Made by a program: the position numbers and the translations under genes
Shown here: one piece after another, positions 19,472-29,658 of the stretch
Layout: every line of letters begins with the position of its first letter
How positions within the stretch are numbered: position 1 is the first letter of the stretch
Assembly: GCA_019671005.1 (NCBI GenBank)
Contig: CM033718.1
Span: forward strand, 32,194,508 to 32,258,507
Source of the DNA: Hibiscus mutabilis
Taxonomy: Eukaryota > Streptophyta > Magnoliopsida > Malvales > Malvaceae
Direction of reading: 5' to 3'
Length of the DNA: 64,000 nt
Notes under the pieces: generated by a model
Seen by the model: only the letters and a program-made list of their open reading frames with translations
Database searches by the model: none
Told to the model about the DNA's origin: nothing

Positions 19472-21155
19472 TGTAATACCCGAATTTCATTCGGGCTTCA
19501 TATATATATATATGTTTCACTATACGTATGACCAAATAATAATAAGTGATAGTAATTCTTTCTAATAGTAATAATTCTTAAATATTCAAACAATAAAAAT
19601 AGTTCATAAAAGTTCCTTAACGTCCATTTACAGTCAAATGTCCATATACAAAATGTAATCCCAAGCAGCTGGTTATAGCCCATTTTCTGATAATCACAGC
19701 CCAACAAACACAAATCTGGTCCTAAGCCTATTTTTCCTGCCCAAATTTGCCATATGGCAGCCTCCGATTAGCCAAAGCCAGGAGCCACGAATTGTGTTCT
19801 TTCTCCCGTCAGCTGGAGCCAGCTAGTCGGACGTCATGCTGTGACGTCAGGATCCATTACCAGTATAAATACCTGTAAAGAGAGAGAAAATGATTAATAA
19901 CGGCCAATTATTAACTCATCATTAAAAATAGTAATAATTAGGAGAAATGAGAGAAGAAGACAGTGAGTCACCTGAGAAGCTTGGACCATTACTGGAGGTT
20001 GGAAAAAACTACCAGAAGCTCACCGAATTTGCAGACACGGATCTGGAGGTATACCCTCATCTCTATTCTTTCTTTTCCTGCACTAAAACAAGCAAAACAC
20101 CTAACTCCAGGCCTCAAACATTTTAAAAACAGTGATAACAGTGTCTAAAACCTAATTAGATTCTAAATCTAAAGTCAGTAACCTAAAAACAATAGATCTG
20201 AGGCAGAAATCAAATATGAAATTAAAAGAGGTTTTCAGTCACGTATCTTGAGTTGTTGTTGTTGAGAGCGTTGCCCGAGTTGAGGCCGGAGTTAGGAAAG
20301 AGCTAGGCTTCAAGGTGGAGTCGAAAATGATAGAGAGAGACCTCTGGTTTTGGGTAGATAGTTTAGGAATAGGAGAAGGGAACGATTTTGATGAATCCGG
20401 GATTAGATTAGGGTTTAGGTTCGAAAAAGGAGCATTTCTAGAATTTTTGGGATTTTTCGGCGGCGGAGGACGGTGGCCGAAAATCGCTTTGCGGTGGCGA
20501 CCGATCATCGGAGATAGGTTAGGGATGACCGGAATGTTCAGACGGTGGTCGGAGGGTTAAGGTTCGTCGAAATGGATGACCGGAGACGACAGCCAGTGGC
20601 TGAAATTCAAATTCACTTAAAATTGACCACAAAATAATTTGTCATGCATTTAAACCTTTTGTGTTGAGATACATTTTTGAGTATGAATCGAAGTTTCCTA
20701 CTGTAACTGGACACTTCAAAAATTTAAATTCATTTAAAAATGTATTTTCTTGCAAAAGGATATTCCCATTTGGAATGAAATTCAATTTGCAATTAATGAT
20801 CAAATTAAATTCATTTTATTGCTTTAAAATGCCAAAATGTCACATGGAATTAAAAAGGTACCGATAACGGGCGTTTGTGGGGGTGCTAATCCTTCCTCAC
20901 ACGTAATCGACTCCCGAACCCAAATCGTTTTAAAATGAATCTCTAGTTGTTTTTATGGTGTCCGGTCTACCAAAGTGACCGGTGGTGACTCCAAATTATT
21001 TTCTAAAATTAAATAAATGTTTTAATGTGAAAAAAAAAACTAATTTCAAGATTAAGTGAATTTAAAATAAACAAAAATCCTGATTTTTAAAAGAATCGAT
21101 TACCGAGCTATTTTCCTACGCCTTTCTTTTTCCGGTCGCAAAAACGGTCGCGACA
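19472..21155 (+). mobile_element. 3' LTR of copy B (1,684 bp, internally deleted)
   Basis: The LTR begins TGTAATACCC and ends GGTCGCGACA. Compared with the LTR at 4959-7739 it lacks about 1.1 kb: after CCAGTGGCT (20593-20601) the sequence jumps to the part equivalent to about 7195. It also has a 12-base insertion near 21139-21150 that repeats the GGTCGC motif. The conserved U5 block lies at about 20856-20990. Open frames inside have no protein features. Confidence 0.88.
19842..19871 (+). promoter_or_regulatory. LTR core promoter: TGACGTCA and TATAAATA
   Basis: TGACGTCA (19842-19849) is followed after 14 bp by TATAAATA (19864-19871). This is a consensus plant TATA box and a consensus bZIP palindrome, matching the 5' LTR in sequence and spacing. 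Confidence 0.7.
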
Positions 21156-21189
21156 AAATCGAAGTATCATAAGAGGGTGTCGACAGCCG

Positions 21190-22390
21190 ATCGCGATTGA
21201 GTTGGTGGAGGAATTACATGGGATGCACTTATCATCCTTTTCGATCATGAGAATGGCGGGGCTAAAAGTCTTGATGGTTTTTGACAATACTGAAATACGA
21301 GATGAATTCCTAAAGGCAAATTATTTTGACAAATGGTTTGGAAAATTTGAAAAGTGAAATCTAGAACAAAATGGAAATCAGAGGTGTGCGTGGTTAGCCA
21401 TTTGTGGTATGCCGATTCATGCGTGGTCTTGAGAGTCCTTTATTAACTTGGCAAAATTGTGGGGAAATTTTGTTCGATTAAACTCAACAACAACAGAGCT
21501 GACCTCGTTTGAGAGAGGGTATGTATTGATCGAGACAATAAAAGATATAATAATTGATGAAAATATTGATCTCATTGTAGAAGGTCAAACTTTCAGAATT
21601 GGAGTTAGAGAGGTTAAAATGAATTTTGGACATGAATCTCAAATTTGTGAGGTGGATGGTGCGTCTGGGCATTGTAAGGAAAATGTGGAGATGGTTGTTG
21701 TTGATCATGATAGTTTAGAGAAGGTGGAGGATGTGCAACATACGTCATTGAAAAAGGAGATTGATATAAGTACAAAGGTAGTCACAAACGGTAATGACAA
21801 AGGAAAAGGAACGGTTGTATTTACCACATCGGGCGAGCCCTTAGCATGGATAGACAATGGTTTATGGGAGTGTTAGGGGCAGGTGGACATGTGAAAGGAT
21901 GAGGTACATAAGGAGCCGGTGAATATATCAATAGATGAAGAGGGGGTATGGTTAAAAGAGATTTAAATTTGGTAGCAACACTCACAACAGGTATGCCGCT
22001 TGAGGCTTTGGATTCATATGAGCCTGAGAATGTAGAAAAAAGATTGTTGGTATTGAATTTGTTCAATACAAGGGGGACTCTAGGAAGAACGTTAATGACT
22101 TAGTTCTTAACTTCCTCAATCCAAAGGATCGGGGACAGGCTGAGGAGAAATTGAAGAAAAAGGGTCGAGGAAGACTAAGAAAAAACAAATGTACAAATGA
22201 ACATATAGCCAATGGTTCACTCTCTTCTTCTCATTTTTTAAATCGACAACAGTAAATATTACGAGAAGCTCATACGACCCTCGATTTAGGAAAATTGATT
22301 GGGGCGACAACTATTGGAAGGGAAGAGGACATTGTTAGGGACATAGCTCAGATTATTGAGAAACGAGACAAGACACAATAGTTGTCATTA
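21190..22390 (+). pseudogene. LINE ORF1 (DUF4283-type RNA-binding protein), decayed
   Basis: Readable text includes IELVEELHGMHLSSFSIMR, KVLMVFDNTEIRDEFLKA and CAWLAICGMPIHAWS, followed by FINLAKLWGNFVRLNSTTTEL and YVLIETIKDIIIDENIDLIV. This is the DUF4283 pattern of plant L1 ORF1 and its host-derived relatives. The frame 21448-21876 is open for 142 codons, ending TAG. Upstream stops (about 21355, 21431) and downstream stops break it. The part after 21880 is low-similarity linker. It would bind LINE RNA. Confidence 0.7.
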
Positions 22391-23250
22391 ATGAAGGTAT
22401 TGGCCTGGAATATTAGGGGTTTGCAACTGCGATGAAGTAGAGACCAATTCTTTTACCGTTGAGGTGGTACCTTTGTGATATGGTCTTCTTGAAACTAAAT
22501 GAGAGGTTTTTACGTTGTTGATTGTTAGGAAATTATGGTTCAATGATTTCTGTGTTTGCGTTTTCTTCGTCTCATGGGAGGTTAGGTAGCATTCTTGTGG
22601 TTTGGGAGACATCTCGTTTTCGGTTTTGATTCAATTGTGGCACAACTTTATGCTATGGTGAGAGGGTGATGGTTTGTTGATGGATGGGAATGTTGTATGG
22701 TTGGGGTTTACGTCCCTTATGTGTTAGAAGAGTAAGGTGAGGTTTAGACAACTTTACAAGACTTGATACTTGCTAGGGAATACGGTTTGAGCAGGGACGG
22801 TGTGGTGTCCTCCTTTGATTGGTGTACCTAAATATAATGTCGATGGGTTGGTTCGGGGTTAATCGAGACTGGCAAGCTGTAGTGGGGTCTTACGTGACTG
22901 ATAGTAAAGTGTTAGAATTTTGTTTTCATGTCTTTTTGGCGTTATGGATTCGAATGAAGCTGAATTGTATGCGATTGCTTCCGCATTGGACTTGTTAGTT
23001 CGTTCTAAATGGGGTAAGGGGGATGGTCCTTGGTGATTGAATTATAATCAATTATTGCGGTGTCGTGGATTTTGAATCATGAACGTCGGCCTTAGAGATT
23101 ATGGGATTGTTTCGCCAAGATTGAATCGATTGTTATGTCTTCACGTGTGTGTTTAATTGGTGCTTACTTGTCGAGTGGGGTGAGATGAAGCAACTTTTGG
23201 GTGTAGCTTTGGTTCATGGTGGTTTCTAATGAGGCACATAATGGTGTTTG
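22391..23250 (+). pseudogene. LINE ORF2 remnant: endonuclease start fused to RNase H
   Basis: ATG 22391 starts MKVLAWNIRGLQLR, the classical N-terminus of plant L1 ORF2 endonuclease. Endonuclease text fades by about 22790. From about 22825 the RNase H domain appears in several frames: NVDGLVRG (catalytic Asp), then DSNEAELYAIASALDLLV (catalytic Glu, about 22946-23002), and EAHNGV near the end. RT and zinc finger are absent. Stops in every frame rule out a product. Confidence 0.7.
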
Positions 23251-23310
23251 AGCTTATGATTTTGCATTCCAAATAAAATCATACTTTGCTGATAAAAAAA
23301 AATATTAGGT

Positions 23311-24330
23311 GCTTTTGTTTACTAAAATGTAAACTTTTATTGTAATTTTGGACATAATATTATTAAATAAATCTAGCGGATTCCAATTAAAAAAATATTA
23401 CATTAAAATCTAACAAAACTGAATTTAGTTATATATAAAATCCAGTGTAAAATTGATTATGTTCGATAAAACGTTGAATATTTCCGTTTCATTGAAAATA
23501 AAAATTTTCAACATTTTACCCTAAAAAAATTCAACATTTAGTTTTTAAATATGTTCGGTAATTATAATTTTTTACCTAATACGAAACTTTAAGAAAAAAA
23601 AATAGGATAAGATAAGTAAGTAGATTGCTATTTATCACTTAATGTTATTTTTTTAATTTGAGTCTCTCTCAAAAAAATAAAGTAATATTTGAAATAAAAA
23701 ATTAAATTATTATATTTAATTTTTATCTAAACATAATATAATATATTATTTATTATAAATAATCATTTTTCAAAAACAATATTCACTTTTATGAAACAAA
23801 ATAATTATATTCAATGTTTAAATTTTACTAATTCACGAAACAAATTTCTAATACAAATCCAACACTTACAAATTTTAGTATTAAAAATTCAAAACTTATT
23901 CTTTTTTTCAATTTGTGGGGTAAAATATTAAAGATCTGTTAATGTACTTTACTTTTCAATGCTACACAATTTAAAAATTTGTAGTGTCCAATTTATTTTG
24001 CTCTCATTTTTTTGTTTAACCACTAGTTTTTAAGTCCCTGGCCGATTAATCTATATTGAGTTTTGCAGAGATCTATTATAGGGCGATTCTTCTAATTTAA
24101 TTTTTTTCATTTAAAAAATTAGGATTCAAACTTTTAACCTTGCTTAAGGGATATAATGTCTCGTCTCATTAGACCAACTGGTTGTCAATTATTTTGCTCT
24201 CAATTTAGTTAAATGGTCGGTCTCAAAAGTGTCAACTATGAGATACTGTTTTTGAGAGAAGTCAGTGAGCAACAACTTTGTTGAATAGTGAGATGTTCTT
24301 GTATTTCTCGTTCAATGATTTGTCTAAAAT
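23311..24330. other. AT-rich intergenic region with a possible SINE remnant
   Basis: No gene is seen. A-T-rich sequence with short A/T runs. On the minus strand at about 24060-24195 there is text like a tRNA-derived SINE: an A-box-like TGGTCTAATGAGACGAG and, about 30 nt on, a B-box-like GGTTAAAAGTTTGAATCC, followed by an A/T-rich stretch. Similarity is by eye only. Confidence 0.4.
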
Positions 24331-24528
24331 AGGACTAAAATAAGGCGTGTACTGAGATTCTTACAAAAGTTATAAGAATTTCGGTATCCACTTTTTTGTA
24401 TATACCGAATTTCTTATACTTCTTTACATTTTTTTTAAAAGTGTAAGAAATTTGGTATATACCGAAAAGTGGATACCGAAATTCTTACAATTTTTGTAAA
24501 AATTTCGATACACGCCTTATTTTAGCCT
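24331..24528. mobile_element. Foldback (MITE-like) element of about 198 bp
   Basis: The left end AGGACTAAAATAAGGCGTG (24331-24349) matches the reverse complement of the right end, CACGCCTTATTTTAGCCT (24511-24528), with one extra base. The interior is also nearly self-complementary: AATTTCGGTATCCAC with GTGGATACCGAAATT, and GTATATACCGAATTTC with GAAATTTGGTATATAC. It would fold into a single long hairpin with a loop near 24425. No coding capacity. Target duplication not clear. Confidence 0.75.
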
Positions 24529-24692
24529 CATTTTAATGGGTTTCACCCTAGAATTTCCCCTCGTTCAAACCCATACATAAAAGATGAGAAATAATAAGAA
24601 ATTCTAGCACAACCCAGACACCTTTAGAATTTGTCCTACTAGGATTTCTTCATTCCAATACATGTCAAAAAGGGAAAGTGGAAATATATGTA

Positions 24693-24700
24693 TATATAAA
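24693..24700 (+). promoter_or_regulatory. Possible TATA box of the PLATZ-like gene
   Basis: TATATAAA at 24693-24700 lies 82 bp upstream of the ATG at 24782, a plausible position given a 5' UTR of about 50 bp. The region is AT-rich, so the match is weak evidence. Confidence 0.4.
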
Positions 24701-24781
24701 ACAAGACTTGGCTACGAAAATCCATATACATACAGTTATATCGAAACAGTTAACCTCGCAAAATCTTGAATTGAGTTAACA

Positions 24782-25479
24782 ATGGAGGAACAGATTAAGC
24801 TTAAACCTAGTTGGTTAATGCCATTGGTGGAAGCCAGGTTTTATTCTCTATGTGAAACCCATGCCTCTAAATATGTCTTCTTTTGTTTAGATTGCATGGG
24901 ATTGCTACTTTGTGAAGAATGCTTGAGATCCAAGGAACATCCCTCTCACCAAATTCTTCAAGTATGTTCCTCTCCACCTTCTCATTGCTTTTTAGGGTTT
25001 ACAGATTCCGAAATTCAAACTCTAAACTTTCGAGACATAACGGTTTTCTTTTAACCAAAATTATTTTATGATAGTAGTTGAAACAATTTGTTTTATCCAA
25101 AAAGTATTCGGTTGAACTGAAGTTTAGCTAATCATATACTATTATTATTAGGTGTATAAAGCTTCGCATCAAGTGGTAATCAAAACCAATGGGTTGCATA
25201 AACTCGTGGATATTTTATGTATCCAACCCTTACATAAACAACGACACCAAAGTCCTTTATATTAATCAAAGAAGACAGAAAAATGCCCAACCCAACAAAT
25301 CTTCCAACTCCATAAAAAAGTGCCAAAGCTGTGAACGGAATTTTAATTTTGTTTCAATAATCAATGTTTCTATTTTTTTTTTTTTTTTGCAGGTCAATTA
25401 TGAGGGGATTCAGATTGAAAAAACCCCACATTCTTATAGAGGACTCCTTTCTTCTAAATTGTTTTTTTACAACATTTAA
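24782..25479 (+). pseudogene. PLATZ-family zinc-binding protein gene, apparently frameshifted
   Basis: PLATZ proteins are plant-specific zinc-dependent DNA-binding regulators. Exon 1 (24782-24961) encodes PSWLMPLVEARFYSLCETH and FFCLDCMGLLLCEECLRSKE followed by HPSHQILQ, giving the family ligands C-x2-H, C-x2-C, C-x2-C, H-x2-H. Donor GTATGT is at 24962 and the acceptor ends at 25151, with phase 0. Exon 2 starts VYKASHQVVIKTNGLHKLVD and continues ILCIQP, then needs a different frame for YINNDTKVLYINQRRQKN. One extra T in CCCTTAC (about 25229-25231) explains this. The second Cys region reads CQSC but the downstream FCS..C part reads FVSIIN, so ligands are missing. The C-terminal text 25366-25479 is unlike the family. 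Either a young pseudogene or an assembly error; it is the only host gene recognised. Confidence 0.75.
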
Positions 25480-27826
25480 TATTGGGGTTTATTTCATAAT
25501 GTATTTGATAATCCCACCAATCTCCACATCTTAATGGGAACACACATATACATACATAATCATATTTTATTTTATTGGGACTACATAACCGATGCCAAAG
25601 CTCGGCTTATCTTACAAAAATGTGGTTTCTTTGTTTTTTTATCGTAGAATGAAATCCCATATTGTTGCTTTCAATTTTTGATCGAATTATATATATAAGA
25701 ATTATGTTTTTATCAGGTAGACGAACAAAAATCCTTTACCCTAAGCATGCTCCTTTCTATCAATGGCGAATCTAAAAAAATATCATCGACTGGGATAATA
25801 TAAATAAAAATTCATCTAACATAACTTATATATATATAATTTCAAAGTTTTAAAATTCCACTCTCTAATAATTAAAATATATATATTATCTATATCTTTT
25901 ATTTAAATAGAATTGAAGTATTTCTTAAAAAATTTAAATTTTTATCTATAATTTAATTAATTTATCAAAAAAATAAGCCATAAAAATGTAAATTTAAATT
26001 TTTTTAATATTTTCTTATCTCGCAAGTTTTAATCAAAACAACCGAGAAATATATTACATTTTTATTTTCTTTTAAGTTATCTTTTTCTAAAGGCATTGAA
26101 AATGATTTATAAGTTTTTCCTTACAAATATTTTTTAATTTTAATTTTAATTTTAATTTTAACTTTGATCTTAATTTTTATTTTGTTTTGTTGTTTACATT
26201 ATATACTAGAGTGAAACTCTAATTATGTTTGGGGAATTCAATTATTTTTAAAAAAATATTTAATTATTTAGTATAAATATGTTTAAATTATATTTATTCA
26301 TATTATATTTAATAAAAAATACGTTTATATTATAAACGACAATATTTTCTTTTTTTACCTTTTATCTTACTTGGATTTTATTTTTTGAACTAATTTAAGG
26401 CTTAAAAATTAAACCAGATTTTTATATTTGGTCATTTCTTGTTATTTTTACTTACCCAAAACTCTCTATATAAATAAAGGACATATTTAGAGCATGGACT
26501 TGGTCATGGCCTAGGTAGGCCTAGGCCCAGATCCGCCCTTTCTTTTTATGTCACAAGCTAAAAAAAATACTTAAAAATTAAATTATGAACCATAATTTTA
26601 AATTTCAAATCTTATACCTTATTTTAAATTTCCTATATCTTAACCCTAAACCCTAATTTTAGTGTGGGGCATACTAATAGGGTAGACAATTTCCATCTTA
26701 TGTAGAGAGCTGAGATTAAGGGTTAGGAAGAAAACTTAAGTATTTTAAAAGTGGGGACAAACTTATAATTAATTCATTGTTTATATATAAATATATGATA
26801 AAGGTAAAAAAAATTAGGGTGAGAGCATGGGTCCCACCACCCCTCATTCCTCGGTCCATGGTTTTTATGCATTAGACATGAACCATTTTATTTAATTAAT
26901 ACATGATGATGCGAAAAAGATTTTATTTGCTTTGTTTAGAATATGAATGTGGCAGCCATTTATACTTCTAATTGAAGGCAATCCAATTTAGAATAATGTT
27001 TTTTCTTCATTGCAAAGTCTGTATTGTTGTTTACTTAATTGTTAGAATTATGATTGTCGAAAGAAATTTACTATATTTGAATGAAATGATTGTGATTATT
27101 TCGAGTTTAGGACAGTTAGCATGTGTTTAGGAAGGAGAGGAATGATCTAATATTAGACTTTAATATACGCTAATTATTAGGCTCGAGTTAGAGGACGTCT
27201 TAATTTATTTACTTTCCAAAGTTGATGTACTATGTATGTGATTTATTTACTTTATAAGGAGTTTTTTTTTTTTTTTTTGCGGGTATGAATGATATTTTCT
27301 TACTGTTGCAAGATTAGGGATGTTGTCCTCTCAATTTTTTTATATTTAAAAATACAATGGAAAATTTGTCCATTTCAACCTTCAATTTTTAATTTATTTA
27401 AACTTTGCCCCCTCATTTTATAGTTACTTATACTTTGCCCCTCCTAACTTTGATTCCTGGCTCCTTCTCTGTTTTCAGATAATTGTTTTTCTAGCCTTTC
27501 ACATTCAAGAATCTATTTGAAATGTAAGATCATTACTTTAGATAACAAATTGATAATTTGTATGCTTGTTGATGGGATTAAATTTCTTGTTTTCAACTGT
27601 TTTTTAGTCCTAATCCAATGGATTAAGCCAAAATATCTATCCCCAACCAACGAAAAAACTGAATTTCAATTTTGAGACCATCACATTATCATTATGGAAC
27701 AAGTCAACATATTTCAAAGTTGTAATGAGAATACTATTTTTTAGATGAATGTGTTGAGAATGCTATTTTTGGTTTTTTTTTTTTTTTGAGAGAGAGAATT
27801 AAGAGCGAAGAAATAACAAAAGTGAG
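25480..27826. other. AT-rich intergenic region without recognised genes
   Basis: No coding features. It contains a short (TTTTAA)n-like tract at about 26128-26165, a small telomere-like patch (TAACCCTAAACCCTAA, about 26640), several poly-T runs (27261-27278, 27772-27787) and otherwise plain AT-rich sequence. Confidence 0.6.
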
Positions 27827-28080
27827 GAGACGTGGTATGGTGGTTGCTCACCTCATCCCTTAACCATAAGGTTAGAAGTTCAATTCTTATTAATAGGAAT
27901 GAAGTACATTTCATGGCTAGCCGTTTACCTTTTAGTGAGAGCCCTCGCGGCGAGGAGATTAGTCACTGTTATTGGCGGTGGATACAATGGGAAGGTTAAT
28001 TTTGGTGTTTTCATATATGTATTATATTATTTGTGCATTTTATATTCGATTATTTTTTTAACAATGACAACTCAATTTCA
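27827..28080 (+). mobile_element. Probable tRNA-derived SINE
   Basis: GTGGTATGGTGGTTGCTCA (A-box region) is followed about 30 nt later by GGTTAGAAGTTCAATTC, a recognisable degenerate B box. The downstream text GAGGAGATTAGTCACTG and GGCGGTGGATACAATGG resembles the body of plant SINEs. The 3' end runs into a T/A-rich stretch. The short open frame 27899-28084 is incidental. Assigned by eye from the tRNA-like promoter and body; ends are approximate. Confidence 0.5.
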
Positions 28081-29030
28081 TTAATAAAAACAATGGAGGT
28101 AATCAAAATTACAACACACCCAAACATAGAGGGAAAATGGAGACAATAGTCATAAAAAACTCATACATAAAACAAAAATATTAAACTCAAAGATACGAAG
28201 AAAAACGAAACATTCCCTTGAGAATGATGCCCAACATCAAAAGAATCCAGTAACCTTCATAAAAACTCATTGTCTCTATCCAACAAGACGCTTTACGAAA
28301 TGATAAAGGAGTGGTGAGCGAACCAAATTATCCGGCAGGCTACTTCGCTAGACAATTCTGATTATATCGGCAAAAAACTTTTTAACAAAGGGAAGATCTG
28401 ACTATACGTGACCACCGATAAACCAATCAGAAAATAAAAGTCGTGAGAGTCTTTTTGCGAGCACCAAAACAACCGTAAATGTATGCGAAAAACGTACCAA
28501 AAGTCATAAGGAATGTGCCACAAGAGCAGAGAAAAGTGTGTAATAAGGATAGAGATTCTTATTCAAAATTTAAAAAAAAAACTCAAGAAAAAAGAAAAAC
28601 AAAGGACATAGTATGAAAAATCAAGAGAAATAATAAACACTAGCGATCGACAACCAACATTAAAATTACATTCCAAGGTAAATATCGGATTTGAATCCAT
28701 ACAAAGTGGAACAACATGAACATCGTTGGCCACTTGACCAATTAGTGGATCTCAATTGGATTTTAAAGGATTATGTATCAAAATATAACCGAATATAAGA
28801 ATAGTAAATGTAAAAAAATTATTTGACGTCTTTCTCTTTCCCATACCTGAGTTTTCTCTCAATATTTTTGTGCCGCCTTTCTCTCTACCTTTGATTTTTG
28901 TTTAGCTGGTGGCAGTTAAAACATTAGCAGAATGAAATATTAGAAATCGAAAATATAACAAAACATTAGGAACATATTTTTACCTACAAAAAAAATTAAG
29001 CACCTAAAACAAATATATATATATATATAT
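28081..29030. other. Non-coding segment, possible antisense LINE 3' tail
   Basis: Read on the minus strand, the sequence near 28050-28110 ends with a TTTTTATTAATGAAATTGA motif and T-rich end, as many plant LINE or retrogene 3' UTRs do. However, no RNase H or zinc-finger text could be read upstream of it (28110-28900). Otherwise nothing is recognised. It ends in a (TA)n run at 29013-29030. Confidence 0.3.
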
Positions 29031-29256
29031 AGGGATGAGATTCAGTTACATGGTGTGAAACTCATTTAGTTTTACACTAATTCATGGTCATTGGATGAGT
29101 GAAATGGATGGATGAGATAAATAGTAGAAAATGTGAAGATTATCACTTGGAAAAAAGATAATGAAATAATCTAAGCTATTTATTACCCTCATCCAACGGT
29201 CCAAAAACTATATAAAAGTAATTGAGTTTTACACAGTGTAAGTGGATCCTAACCCA
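29031..29256. mobile_element. Foldback (MITE-like) element of about 226 bp flanked by TA runs
   Basis: The left arm (AGGGATGAGATTCAGTTACA... through GTGAAACTCA) pairs with the right arm (TGAGTTTTACACAGTG through GGATCCTAACCCA). Inner arms also pair: GGTCATTGGATGAG with CTCATCCAACGGTCC, and ATAAATAG with CTATTTAT. (TA)n tracts border both ends, consistent with insertion into or duplication of TA. No coding capacity. Confidence 0.7.
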
Positions 29257-29273
29257 TATATATATATATAGTT

Positions 29274-29658
29274 TGGGTAATCATACCATGCACTGGCGGT
29301 GGAAACATTTTGTTTCCACAAGCGCTTTAATTTTAAGGGTTAGGGATTCAATTTAGGGTTCATAGTTTAGGGGTTTAGGTTTATGTGCTTAGAATTTAGG
29401 GACTTTGGTTTGAATTTAGAGTTTAGGGTTAGAATTTAGGGTTTTTAGGTAAAAACCTAAATCTTTACCATATTACTCTGATCCCTAAACCCTAACACTA
29501 AATCCTAAATTCTAACAACATACTCTAAATTCTAAACCCGTAAACCTAAACTCATAAACTATAAACCCTAAACTATATCCCTAACCCCTAAAATTAGGGC
29601 ATTTGTGGAAGCAAAATATATCCACCACCACCAGTACATCATATATTTTCCCATATAG
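29274..29658. mobile_element. Foldback (MITE-like) element of about 385 bp with telomere-like arms
   Basis: Terminal arms pair: ATGCACTGGCGGTGGAAAC near 29288 with the reverse complement of TCCACCACCACCAGTACAT ending near 29639. Between them, the left half is filled with TTTAGGG/GGGTTAGGG-like words (29335-29450) and the right half with CCCTAAA-like words (29455-29600), forming one large imperfect palindrome centred near 29455. No coding capacity. Confidence 0.65.

Larger units (their letters stand above)
4959..21155 (+). mobile_element. Tat/Ogre-lineage LTR retrotransposon, copy B (LTR to LTR)
   Basis: The element comprises an LTR (4959-7739), an 11.7-kb internal region and a 3' LTR (19472-21155), about 16.2 kb in all. 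Internal order: tRNA-Arg-like primer site, leader, ORF1 with an Ogre-type N-terminal domain and coiled coil, gag, protease, intron, RT-RNase H, second RNase H, integrase, hairpin and 36-bp repeat arrays, polypurine tract. This is the Ogre/Tat plan. All coding frames contain stops or frameshifts. No clean target duplication can be assigned because the 5' LTR abuts copy A; the five bases after the 3' LTR are AAATC. With copy A it forms an LTR-internal-LTR-internal-LTR series, typical of unequal recombination between elements. Confidence 0.9.
21156..23310 (+). mobile_element. L1-type LINE remnant lacking reverse transcriptase
   Basis: Directly after the LTR end comes the middle of a plant LINE ORF1, then the start of ORF2 (endonuclease), then abruptly the C-terminal RNase H of ORF2 and an A-rich tail (GATAAAAAAAAATATT, about 23292). 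The whole RT and most of the endonuclease are missing, leaving about 2.1 kb of a normal 6-7 kb. The copy B LTR probably inserted into this LINE, since the LINE starts mid-ORF1 exactly at the LTR edge; the other half would lie left of the window. Confidence 0.75.

Noticed and set aside
25366..25392. Second intron of the PLATZ-like gene (GTTTCT to TTGCAG)
   Set aside because: At 27 bp it is far shorter than plant introns that can be spliced, although the flanks look like splice sites.
27827..27900. Functional tRNA gene
   Set aside because: A-box and B-box-like words are present, but no cloverleaf with acceptor and anticodon stems can be drawn; a SINE remnant fits better.
29335..29600. Interstitial telomere repeat
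   Set aside because: The TTTAGGG words are degenerate, irregularly spaced and arranged as an inverted pair within foldback arms, so this is better explained as part of a foldback element.
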